Assembly (NCBI RefSeq): GCF_928382285.1
Contig: NZ_CAKMSS010000002.1
Coordinates: forward strand, 186,001 to 250,000
DNA length: 64,000 bases
Source: Rothia nasimurium
GTDB taxonomy: Bacteria; Actinomycetota; Actinomycetes; Actinomycetales; Micrococcaceae
Direction: 5' to 3'
Positions 27,992-35,639 of the stretch are shown piece by piece. A model generated the notes under the pieces. That model was not told where the DNA came from. It saw only the letters and a list, made by a program, of their open reading frames with translations, and did not search any database. Each line of letters begins with the position of its first letter. Position 1 is the stretch's first letter. Made by a program: the position numbers and the translations under genes.

Positions 27992-28102
27992 AGGCTCTGC
28001 AGGTTCACAGCGAAGCTGTTGGCCCGGGGCTGGCGTGAATTGCCTCGTGAGCGAAGCGAACCAGGCAAGAGGGTCGACAGCGAGCGTGAGCCTGCAGAGC
28101 CT
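27992..28102. repeat. Intergenic structured palindrome, copy B
   Basis: Outer stem AGGCTCTGCAGGTTCAC (27992-28008) pairs with 28086-28102 (17 bp with one wobble). Second stem GCTGTTG (28015-28021) pairs with CGACAGC (28075-28081). Conserved loop GGGGCTGGCGTGAAT (28026-28040), third stem TGCCT/AGGCA enclosing GAGCGAAGCGAACC, then GAGGGTC. It lies between the convergent trmL and HtrA genes and probably also ends transcription. Confidence 0.8.
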
Positions 28103-28111
28103 TTGATGTCT

Positions 28112-29566
28112 CTAGCTGTTAGCGGCGTCCCCCAGGGTCACGGTGACCTGCTGGGTTGAGCCGTTGCGCTCAACGGTAAGGGTGACGGTGTCACCCGCTG
28201 CTGCCTGGCGGACGGCGGCGGTCAGCTCGGCTGCCTCGCTGATGCTGCGCCCGTCAACGGCGGTGACAACATCGCCTGACTTCAGGCCGGCGGCTTGGGC
28301 TGCGCCGCCGCTGGTAACCTCCTGAATCAGGGCGCCGTCGCCGAAGGCTTCGGAAGCGTCGTTATTAGCAGGTGAGGTGGAGACTGTGGCGCCGAGCATG
28401 CCGTGAGTAGCTGAACCGTTAGCAATGATTTCTTCGGCCACTCGCTTGGCGTAGTTAATGGGGATAGCGAAGCCAACGCCAATGTTGCCGCTGGTGGAGG
28501 TGCTGGATGAGTCGGTGGAGGCAATGGCCACGTTGATACCGATTACTTCGCCATCAGAGTTGATGAGGGCGCCGCCTGAGTTGCCGGGGTTCACAGCAGC
28601 ATCGGTCTGGATGACGTTGATGGCGATAGTGGAGCTTGAAGAGGTGCTCTGACTCTGCTGGCCGGGAATCTCAAACTGGAAGGGCGAGCTGCCGAAGGGG
28701 TCGGTGGTGCTGCTGCCGGAGTCGCTAGTGGATTCATCGGCTGCCGATGAGGCTACCTCGATGGTTCGTACCAGGTTCGAGACGATACCGGTGGTCACGG
28801 TGTTAGACAGTCCCAGGGGTGCACCGATGGCTACGGTGGTATCGCCAACATTCAGGGCATCAGAGTCGCCCAGGGTAGCGGGGGTGAGGGTCAGGCCACT
28901 GGTATCGTCCAGCTTAATGACGGCCAGGTCGCTGGTGGGGTCGGTGCCAACCACGGTGGCGGAGCGGACGCTACCATCGGCAAGCTGAACTTCAATGGCG
29001 GCGTTAGCGGTGGCCCCGTCGAGGGTGACCACGTGGGTGTTGGTGAGGATGTGCCCCTCAGCATCGAGAATAACGCCGGAGCCGGAGCCGGACGCGTTCG
29101 ATGAGGTGGCTGCGATGGTGACAGTGGAGGGGGTTGCCTTGGCAGCAGCAGCAGTGACAGCGTTGACGGAGTCGGTGTTATTGACGATGGTGGTGCCCGA
29201 GCTGGCGGTTGTGATGCTTGAGGCTGAACCGGTGGAAGTTGCGGCTACTACCCCACCGCCGATACCGCCACCGACCAGGGCAGCGATAGCAGCTGCTGCT
29301 AGGACGGTGCGGGTTGCGTGCTTGCCCTTGTTCTGTTCGGGCTGGCCGGCAGGAGCAGCGTAGTCACCGGTGTAGGCAGCACCGGAGGGAGCGCCTGCGT
29401 AGGCGTAGGCCCCGGCGGCAGGAGCCTGCTGGGCAGCAAAAGCGGTGGTGGGGTCGTCCTGGCTGGAGGCGCCCGCGGCGAAGGCCGCAACCTGCTGCTG
29501 GTTCATAGGAACGGTGCGATCAGCGGACGACGAATCGGGAGTGGGTTCCCATGAGTTCTGTGACAT
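28112..29566 (-). CDS. Membrane-anchored HtrA-like serine protease with PDZ domain
   Basis: A 484-residue protease. A 75-residue Gln/Ala/Pro-rich cytoplasmic tail precedes one membrane segment (about 86-110). The trypsin-like domain has His in ILTNTHVV (near 177), Asp in SDLAVIKLD (near 213) and Ser in NPGNSGGALIN (near 329); a PDZ domain (about 385-480) includes GLKSGDVVTAVDGRSI. It should degrade or refold misfolded proteins outside the membrane. Ser/Thr-rich inserts flank the catalytic core. Divergent from the TPM-pspA pair, so the region has an envelope-stress theme. Confidence 0.93.
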   Translation of the reverse strand: MSQNSWEPTPDSSSADRTVPMNQQQVAAFAAGASSQDDPTTAFAAQQAPAAGAYAYAGAPSGAAYTGDYAAPAGQPEQNKGKHATRTVLAAAAIAALVGGGIGGGVVAATSTGSASSITTASSGTTIVNNTDSVNAVTAAAAKATPSTVTIAATSSNASGSGSGVILDAEGHILTNTHVVTLDGATANAAIEVQLADGSVRSATVVGTDPTSDLAVIKLDDTSGLTLTPATLGDSDALNVGDTTVAIGAPLGLSNTVTTGIVSNLVRTIEVASSAADESTSDSGSSTTDPFGSSPFQFEIPGQQSQSTSSSSTIAINVIQTDAAVNPGNSGGALINSDGEVIGINVAIASTDSSSTSTSGNIGVGFAIPINYAKRVAEEIIANGSATHGMLGATVSTSPANNDASEAFGDGALIQEVTSGGAAQAAGLKSGDVVTAVDGRSISEAAELTAAVRQAAAGDTVTLTVERNGSTQQVTVTLGDAANS

Positions 29567-29817
29567 CTCAAGCAGCTTTCTTTATAAGGTCTGAGGGTAT
29601 GCACCGGATTCAGGTGTATACAGTGTTTTCTTAGCTCCCACTATGCGCTAACGGTCTGTGCTGAAGATGAACCGTCCCTGTGTGTTTGCTGTGGGCGCAG
29701 AAAGTAGCAGCCTCACCGTGAGCTGAGGGTGAACGTCATCACCGGAGCTGACCTGAACAAGGGTGAGCGGGGCTACAATAGAGCTCAAATACAGCTGACC
29801 GCCAGAAGAGAGACCCC

Positions 29818-31839
29818 ATGTCACGCAAACCTGTTGCTTCTACCCTTCTTGCCGCTGCTCTGGCACTCGGGGTTGCACCCGCCGCTCTTGCGGCAGCCCC
29901 TTATGATTTGGACGCCGGGGTTCGGGTGAGCGATACAACCTCGGCCCTGGGGAATACAAGCTCGCTAGAGGACGCCATCAGCCAGCTTGCCAGTGACAAA
30001 CAGGTCAATCTCTTTGTGATAACTATTGATCAGTTTGAAAGCCCTAGCTCCTCTTCAGAGTGGACCAGTGACTTTGCCACGCTCAACAACATGGGCACCA
30101 ACGACGTGGTACTGGTCATCGCTACCGAAGCCCGCCAGGCCTACTTTATGGCCGGTTCCACCTCTGTTCTTTCTACGAGTCAGCAGGAAAAGATTTATCA
30201 GAATTACATCTACCCTGAGCTAGCGAATTCCGACTACGAGGCCGCTGCGCTGGCTGCGGTCACCGGCATCGAGTCTGAACTCGGTTCTGGTTCAGTGGTA
30301 TCAGGTGCTTCGGGACCGCTCGTGGGTGGCGCAACGCTCCTTGGGATAGCTGCCGTAGCTGGCGGCGGCGCCTGGGCTTTTAGCCGCTCACGGGCGTCCG
30401 CGCGTAAAAACACCGGTGGCAGCCGCAGCGGGCAACCTAGCCCATCCCAGCCCCTGCCCTCTATCGAAGAGCTGCGTACCCGGGCAGGTGCCCAGCTGGT
30501 CGCCACCGATGACGCCATCGCCCACTCCCAGCAGGAAGTTGAGTTCGCCCGGCTACAGTACGGCGATGACGAGGTCAAACCCTTCCTGGCTGCTATTGAG
30601 GCGGCTAAGAACCACATGCAGCGTTCCTTCCAGCTGCAAAAACAGCTGGACGATGAAATCCCCGATACCGAAGCTGACCAGCGGGCCTGGCTGAACGAGA
30701 TTCTTGCCCGTACCGGGGACGCCCAGAAGGCCCTCAACGAGCAGGTTGCCAACTTCACCAACCTGCGCAAGCTCGAAGAAACAGCACCCCAGGCTCTCGC
30801 TACCCTCAACCAGGGCATAGCCTCAGCAGCCCCGCTCTTTCCTGCCGCCCAGGCGTCCCTCGATCGTCTCGGTACCCTCTACTCCCCCAGCGCCTTCGGG
30901 GCGGTGGCAGACAACATCAGCGAAGCCCAGGCCCGCCTCGACTTTGCTCGCCAAGAGGCCAAGGAGGCAGAAGACTTGCTAGGCACCCAGCGAAGCCAGG
31001 CCATTCTCGCCCTGCGCGCGGGTGAAGAAGCCCTGGGCCAGGCCAGGGGCCTGCTCGAGTCGGTTCACCACGCCGAAACCGACCTGGGCAAGATGGCAGC
31101 CTCACTCGATAATGCCCTGATTTTAGCTGATCGCGACGTTGCCCAGGCCCAGGAGCTGGCCCGCACAGGGGCAGGCAGTAGCAGCCAGCTCTCCGGTGCT
31201 GCCGCCGGGGTTCAGGCCGTACTCGGCCAGATTCGAGCCGAACGCTCCGCCGGACTGATTGACCCCTACCTGCTCAACCAGCGGCTCCACGAAGTACGAT
31301 CAGACCTAGACACTGCCCTCGATGCGGTGCGCCAAACCCACGAACAAGAGCGCAGCGCCCGTGAAACCCTGGGCCATACCCTGGTGTCCGCCCAGGCCCA
31401 GGTATCGTCAGCCAGCGAATACGTCTGGGCACGACGAGGCGGCGTAAAAGCCGAAGCCCGCACCCGCCTCCGCGAGGCAGAACGCCACCTCGGTGAGGCC
31501 CAGCAGCTCCAGCACAGCGACCCCATCGCAGCCCTGTCCCATGCCAATGACGCTATCCGCCTCGCAGGGGAAGCCCAGCGCATCGCCCGCTCCGATGTGG
31601 ACCGCTTCAACCAGCGCAACGGCTACTCCGGCGGCGGTAACTACAACTCAGCCATGCTGGGCGGCATCCTGCTCGGTACCCTACTCGGGGGCAGCAACCA
31701 CAGCTCCGGCGGCGGCTTCGGGTCAGGTGGATTTGGCTCAGGCGGCTTTGGCGGCGGTATGGGCGGTGGCACCTTTGGCGGAGGCTTCGGTGGAGGTGGA
31801 AGCTGGGGCGACGGCGGAGGTGCCGGGGGCAACTTCTAG
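29818..31839 (+). CDS. TPM-domain membrane protein with long coiled coil and Gly-rich tail
   Basis: A 673-residue protein. A signal peptide ends near AALAAAP (residue 26); a TPM domain (Psb32/MOLO-1 type, about 30-150) has MGTNDVVLVIATEARQAYF. A membrane segment follows (about 165-185, VGGATLLGIAAVAGGGAW). The cytoplasmic part is a long Glu/Ala/Gln-rich coiled coil (about 210-600), and the end is a Gly/Ser/Phe repeat tail. TPM proteins have been tied to membrane quality control and photosystem repair. Here it is directly followed by pspA, and the gene pair is likely one transcript. Confidence 0.82.
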   Translation: MSRKPVASTLLAAALALGVAPAALAAAPYDLDAGVRVSDTTSALGNTSSLEDAISQLASDKQVNLFVITIDQFESPSSSSEWTSDFATLNNMGTNDVVLVIATEARQAYFMAGSTSVLSTSQQEKIYQNYIYPELANSDYEAAALAAVTGIESELGSGSVVSGASGPLVGGATLLGIAAVAGGGAWAFSRSRASARKNTGGSRSGQPSPSQPLPSIEELRTRAGAQLVATDDAIAHSQQEVEFARLQYGDDEVKPFLAAIEAAKNHMQRSFQLQKQLDDEIPDTEADQRAWLNEILARTGDAQKALNEQVANFTNLRKLEETAPQALATLNQGIASAAPLFPAAQASLDRLGTLYSPSAFGAVADNISEAQARLDFARQEAKEAEDLLGTQRSQAILALRAGEEALGQARGLLESVHHAETDLGKMAASLDNALILADRDVAQAQELARTGAGSSSQLSGAAAGVQAVLGQIRAERSAGLIDPYLLNQRLHEVRSDLDTALDAVRQTHEQERSARETLGHTLVSAQAQVSSASEYVWARRGGVKAEARTRLREAERHLGEAQQLQHSDPIAALSHANDAIRLAGEAQRIARSDVDRFNQRNGYSGGGNYNSAMLGGILLGTLLGGSNHSSGGGFGSGGFGSGGFGGGMGGGTFGGGFGGGGSWGDGGGAGGNF

Positions 31840-32028
31840 CCCACCGGCGTCCGTCCATCTCCCCCTCTTGTTCACACAGGGCCCCGCGCCTGTGCACAGG
31901 CTTAGTTTTCGCTGACAACGTAGTAACTACAAGGTGTGGCAGAACACTATCTAGCCCACCCCTTGACAGAATAAAAGAAGGCACAGCAAGCCCGCTCATG
32001 CTTTCCCCACCCACCGAAAGGTACTCTC

Positions 32029-32745
32029 ATGGCTAAGCAGACCATTTTCAGCCGTATCGCCCAGCTCACCAAGGCCAATATCAACGCCCTGATCGATGCC
32101 GCAGAAGACCCCCAGAAGATGCTTGATCAGATGGTGCGTGACTACACCAACAACATTACCGAAGCAGAACAGGCTGTTGCCCAGACTATCGGGAACCTGC
32201 GCATGCTGGAAGAAGACCACGCCGAAGATCTGCGCGAGGCAGACGAATGGGGCACCAAGGCCCTGGCAGCTTCCAACAAGGCTGATGAATTCCGCGCAGC
32301 AGGCGACACCGCCAACGCCGACAAGTTCGATAACCTGGCCAAGATCGCCCTGGGCCGCCAGATGCAGGCAGAGAACGAAGCTTCAGCGATCAAGCCCCAG
32401 ATTGAGTCTCAGACCGCCGTGGTTGAACAGCTTAAGACCGGTCTGACCCAGATGAAGGAGAAGCTGAACGAAATCAAGCGTAAGCGCGATGAACTCGTTG
32501 CCCGCCAAAAGTCAGCTGCTGCCCAGTCCCAGGTCAACGACGCTCTTAAGGCCTTTGACGTCATGGACCCCACCAGCGAAATCTCCCGCTTCGAAGACAA
32601 GGTGCGCCGCGAAGAAGCCCGCGTGCGCGGCCAGCAGGAGCTCGCGGCGTCCTCCCTCGATGCCCAGTTCAACGACCTTGAAGAACTCGGCCGCCAGTCA
32701 GAGCTCGAAGCCCGCCTAGCAGCCCTCAAGGCCGGCAAGCAGTAA
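32029..32745 (+). CDS. pspA: Phage-shock protein A (PspA/IM30/Vipp1 family)
   Basis: A 238-residue, almost wholly helical ESCRT-III-like protein: IFSRIAQLTKANINALIDAAEDPQKML is the N-terminal membrane-binding helix (quoted in part: ANINALIDAAEDPQKML), followed by the long hairpin of Gln/Glu/Lys-rich coiled coil and the closing ELEARLAALKAG. PspA polymers bind and stabilise damaged inner membrane. AAAGG precedes the ATG by eight nt. No pspB/C or clgR-like gene is nearby, so the upstream TPM protein is the likely membrane partner. Confidence 0.92.
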   Translation: MAKQTIFSRIAQLTKANINALIDAAEDPQKMLDQMVRDYTNNITEAEQAVAQTIGNLRMLEEDHAEDLREADEWGTKALAASNKADEFRAAGDTANADKFDNLAKIALGRQMQAENEASAIKPQIESQTAVVEQLKTGLTQMKEKLNEIKRKRDELVARQKSAAAQSQVNDALKAFDVMDPTSEISRFEDKVRREEARVRGQQELAASSLDAQFNDLEELGRQSELEARLAALKAGKQ

Positions 32746-32763
32746 AACAGCTACAAGGGTTAA

Positions 32764-32808
32764 ACAGATGTGGGGCCCACCTCCAAAGGAGGTGGGCCCC
32801 ACATCTGT
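32764..32808. terminator. Very strong terminator between pspA and udk
   Basis: ACAGATGTGGGGCCCACCTCC (32764-32784) begins a perfect 21-bp stem with arm 32788-32808 and a 3-nt AAA loop. It stands between convergent genes. Confidence 0.92.
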
Positions 32809-32865
32809 ATCTAAAAGTGCAAGGACGCCCCTTGCAACTGTTCATCCCACGCCTTACGGCTAGGG

Positions 32866-33486
32866 CTAACCGGCCTGGGTACCAATCTGGCCGGTAATCC
32901 GGTGGAACAGCATATCGAGAGCAACCACATTGACGCCTTCGGGGATAATCATATCTACATGGCGCTTTGAGGGCTCTACATGCAGCTCATGCATGGGCTT
33001 GACGGTGGTGAGGTACTGGGCCTCAACCGACTCAATAGTACGACCCCGTTCGATGACGTCGCGGCGCAAGCGGCGTAGGATGCGCACATCGGCGTCGGTA
33101 TCTACAAAGAGCTTGATATCGCACAGGTCGCGAATTTCAGGCTCAGCAAAAATCAGGATGCCTTCGAGGATAATGATGGGTTGGGGTTCAACGATGAGAG
33201 TCTCATCTGACCGGTTGTGATCCGCGAAATCGTAGACAGGGGTCTCGATAGTCTGCCCCTCAATGAGGGCTTTAAGGTGGGTCACCAGAAGATCATTATC
33301 GAAGGCTTCGGGCGCATCGTAGTTCAGCAGGCAGCGCTGTTCGTAGGTGAGGTGGTCATTGCGCTTGTAGTAGTTGTCATGATAAATCACGCCTACCTGG
33401 CCATCAAACTTTTCAAGTAGGGAGTTGGTCAGGGTGGTCTTGCCGGAGCCGGTGCCACCGGCGATACCGATAATCAGGGGTTTCAT
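32866..33486 (-). CDS. udk: Uridine kinase
   Basis: A 206-residue enzyme of pyrimidine salvage that phosphorylates uridine and cytidine with ATP or GTP. Walker A is GIAGGTGSGKTTLTNSLLE near residues 8-20; YHDNYYK carries the substrate-binding Asp and Tyr; DFADHNRSDET and ILEGILIF follow; the lid contains RILRRLRRDVIERGR. Its length is normal for the family. It reads away from a 330-nt AT-rich region that bears repeated GGGGACAAA motifs. Confidence 0.95.
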   Translation of the reverse strand: MKPLIIGIAGGTGSGKTTLTNSLLEKFDGQVGVIYHDNYYKRNDHLTYEQRCLLNYDAPEAFDNDLLVTHLKALIEGQTIETPVYDFADHNRSDETLIVEPQPIIILEGILIFAEPEIRDLCDIKLFVDTDADVRILRRLRRDVIERGRTIESVEAQYLTTVKPMHELHVEPSKRHVDMIIPEGVNVVALDMLFHRITGQIGTQAG

Positions 33487-33817
33487 GTGAGTGCAGCCCT
33501 ATAGGTCGAAGTATTACTGCTATCTATTGTGGCATGCTCCCCGGGGGACGGCACCTACCCGGCCTTGTCCCCCAAAATCCTGGCACAGTTTGTCCCCAGT
33601 CGCTACCTATATGTTTCACAGGTAAATTTTTGCCAAACTTTAATACCCAGCTTTTTCCCAGATATAGGGCCTACCAGCTCAAACAGGGAGCAATTTAGGA
33701 GATGCGACAAGCGGGGGACAAATTTTTTCTCTACAACCTGCCCTTTGGGGGACAAAATATGTGTATAGTTGGGTACAGCTCGTACACCACCCCACCAACC
33801 ATTTGAGGAAGAGCACC
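33487..33817. promoter_or_regulatory. AT-rich divergent regulatory region with repeated GGGGACAAA motifs
   Basis: No gene is visible. Four copies of a short motif occur: TTGTCCCCC (33565-33573) and TTTGTCCCC (33589-33597) in one orientation, GGGGGACAAA at 33713-33722 and 33747-33756 in the other. The last overlaps the region just upstream of TATAGT (33764-33769), a likely -10 element of the gene starting at 33818. The arrangement, two pairs facing each other, suggests a dimeric regulator or looping. Confidence 0.5.
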
Positions 33818-34240
33818 ATGATTTTTGCAAACTGGGCAACCGACACCTACACCAGCGCTTCGCTGGGCTCTGCCGCCAAGCGCCATTCTTCCCACGGTGG
33901 GCTCAAGAAATTTCACAAGGCTCTCCACATGGCTGATTCCATGGTGCGCGGCGAGACAGTTGTCGATGTAGCCACCGGCAAGCTCGGTAGCTTTGGCGAC
34001 TCCCTTCTGGTTATCACCAACGAGCGAGTTCTGATTCTCAAGAACTCCTTCCAGGCTGGCAACAGCCTTTCACTTGATCTGCGATCACTTGACCAGGCCA
34101 AGCTGACAAATCTTCCTTTCCTGGGCAACACCCTGACCATCGACGGCTATCGCTTCAGCCGCATCCCCGCCCAGTACACCCCCACCCTGCGAACCTTGCT
34201 CGCAGCAGATCTTGCAGGCCACTGGGCTCACGCAGCCTAA
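33818..34240 (+). CDS. Small PH-domain-like protein (YokE-like), function unknown
   Basis: A 140-residue soluble protein. After a Lys/His-rich start (AAKRHSSHGGLKKFHKALHMAD), the segment VRGETVVDVATGK, GDSLLVITNERVLILK and SLDLRSLDQAKL (about 45-110) has the alternating strands of a bacterial PH-like domain of the YokE or short-PH type. No membrane segment. The ATG at 33818 follows GAGGAAGAG. Monocistronic with a strong terminator. Function unknown; the promoter region is unusually elaborate for so small a gene. Confidence 0.6.
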   Translation: MIFANWATDTYTSASLGSAAKRHSSHGGLKKFHKALHMADSMVRGETVVDVATGKLGSFGDSLLVITNERVLILKNSFQAGNSLSLDLRSLDQAKLTNLPFLGNTLTIDGYRFSRIPAQYTPTLRTLLAADLAGHWAHAA

Positions 34241-34565
34241 GCTCCCTCAGTCTTCATATACAAAGGCTGGCCGCACCACCAGGTGCGGCCAGCCTTTTAT
34301 TTTGCTTTCCGCCCACCTCGAGATGGAAACACAAACGTCCCTTCATAGGGGCAAGTACAAAGTTAGCTAGATATCAAAAATAATTTTTTAGCCCAAAATT
34401 TCTAGACAAAAAAGATATGACTAGGCTTTTTCTATGTAGCAACAGAAAAACTTCCTCCAGGATTCGAACACGGACGTGTCAAATAAACGATTTGGTGATA
34501 CGGTTGTTTCAACAGCTGTTGCAGAATCATCCATAACCTTGCACCACCACTAGAGGAAAACTACC
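34241..34565 (+). other. AT-rich intergenic region before the exported orphan gene
   Basis: After the terminator, 34310-34450 is strongly AT-rich without a gene. A perfect 12-bp palindrome, CAACAGCTGTTG (34510-34521), lies about 45 nt before the start of the next gene and may be an operator. A tRNA-like TTCGAATCC stretch on the minus strand near 34458 does not fold as a T arm. Confidence 0.35.
34262..34299 (+). terminator. Terminator of the PH-like gene
   Basis: AAAGGCTGGCCGCACC (34262-34277) pairs perfectly with 34282-34297 over a 4-nt loop, followed by TTATTTT. Confidence 0.92.
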
Positions 34566-35477
34566 GTGACTACACCTCAGATCCAGCGTCGCACCCTGGC
34601 ACGCGGAGCAGCCTGGGCAACCCCCGTCATTCTTGCCAGCACATCTGTACCTGCTTTTGCGGCGTCCGCCCCCGTAGTTGAAGATGACTGCACCTACGGA
34701 AAAATTGTTTCTGCCCCCTGGTCCAATGTCTGGCCTTCTCAGGGCAACTTCACCGGTTCTGCAGCTAAAGAACTTGAGTGGGCCGTCTACCCCACCAGTA
34801 ACTGCGCTACCGGGCTGCAAGCATTTACTTTCGACAATTCATTACCCAGAGCTCAGGCAGGCAACCCCCTCGCTAGCTCAAGCGCAACCGCCAACACCTG
34901 GCCTCCGACCTACCCGGCAGGCGGTAAGCCTGATGCTGACATCAACTCAGTGAACGGCATCGATGGGGTAGGCCAGGGAACCATCATTTCTGTAACTATC
35001 GAAAACGTTGCAGGTGATGTGGTCTATCGCCCCACCCCTACCGGTAGCGACCGCTTTATTTTTACAAACGGCGGTGCAAGTTATGGCTCCAACGGTACCC
35101 GCGGAGTTGGTGCAAACGTCCCCATGATTCGCCTCAACGACGACTTCAAGGGTGCAGACACCACCTATGCAAAGCTCTACAACTACCTGCGTTTTGCAGA
35201 AGCTCCTATGGTCACGAAGAACACCATGCACACCTGGGGCTACGGCAACCACTACACCACCGCAGACGGCCGCGACGGCTGGAGCTGGGATATTGAGGTC
35301 ATGAGCAACATTGCCAACGGTCAGGCCGGTGCCAGCGTGGTGTCTTTCATGACCCGCATGCCGGCAGCTACTTTCGGCGATACCGCCACCACCAGCGGAG
35401 CAGTCATTAAGACTCAGTATCGAGTTACCGTAACCTCCCCCTGGGGCGTCGTCAGCTATCTGTCAGCAGGTATCTAA
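34566..35477 (+). CDS. Tat-exported protein of unknown function
   Basis: A 303-residue protein with a twin-arginine signal: IQRRTLARGAAWATPVILA, cleavage expected after AFAAS-type Ala near residue 33. The mature part has two cysteines (in DDCTYG and SNCATG) that could form a disulfide, and is rich in Thr, Gly, Asn and Trp with likely beta structure. Signals of the form RRxLxxGAAWATPV are frequent on surface proteins of Micrococcaceae. I recognise no enzyme motif. The GTG start follows GAGG. It stands alone, behind an AT-rich leader with a palindrome, so it could be regulated separately. Confidence 0.6.
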   Translation: MTTPQIQRRTLARGAAWATPVILASTSVPAFAASAPVVEDDCTYGKIVSAPWSNVWPSQGNFTGSAAKELEWAVYPTSNCATGLQAFTFDNSLPRAQAGNPLASSSATANTWPPTYPAGGKPDADINSVNGIDGVGQGTIISVTIENVAGDVVYRPTPTGSDRFIFTNGGASYGSNGTRGVGANVPMIRLNDDFKGADTTYAKLYNYLRFAEAPMVTKNTMHTWGYGNHYTTADGRDGWSWDIEVMSNIANGQAGASVVSFMTRMPAATFGDTATTSGAVIKTQYRVTVTSPWGVVSYLSAGI

Positions 35478-35527
35478 TTCTTTTCCATCTCATCTAGTCA
35501 ACAGAGAGTAAAGGAGTTGCCTATACC

Positions 35528-35578
35528 GTGAGTCAGCCTCTCCCCGTGAGAGAGGCACCCGAAAAAGACGTGCAGTAG
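35528..35578 (+). CDS. Possible 16-codon small gene
   Basis: AAAGGAG at 35509-35515 stands 12 nt before a GTG that opens a 16-codon frame (VSQPLPVREAPEKDVQ) ending at the left arm of a terminator. Spacing is long and no homology is recognised, so it may be chance. Confidence 0.2.
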   Translation: MSQPLPVREAPEKDVQ

Positions 35579-35612
35579 GCCCGGGCCACCGTAAGGTGAC
35601 CCGGGCCTACTG
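35573..35612. terminator. Bidirectional terminator before the secreted lipase
   Basis: CAGTAGGCCCGGGCCACC (35573-35590) pairs with 35595-35612 over 18 bp with one wobble and a GTAA tetraloop, between convergent genes. Confidence 0.88.
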
Positions 35613-35639
35613 GTATAGATACACGGTCTCGGTTAAACC

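Noticed and set aside
28000..28100. CRISPR or phage attachment site at the intergenic repeats
   Set aside because: There are no regular spacers or Cas genes, and no integrase or tRNA end nearby; the palindromic design explains the repeats better.
34451..34480. Possible tRNA remnant: TTCGAATCC on the minus strand
   Set aside because: The flanking bases do not pair as a T arm and no acceptor, D or anticodon stems can be found.
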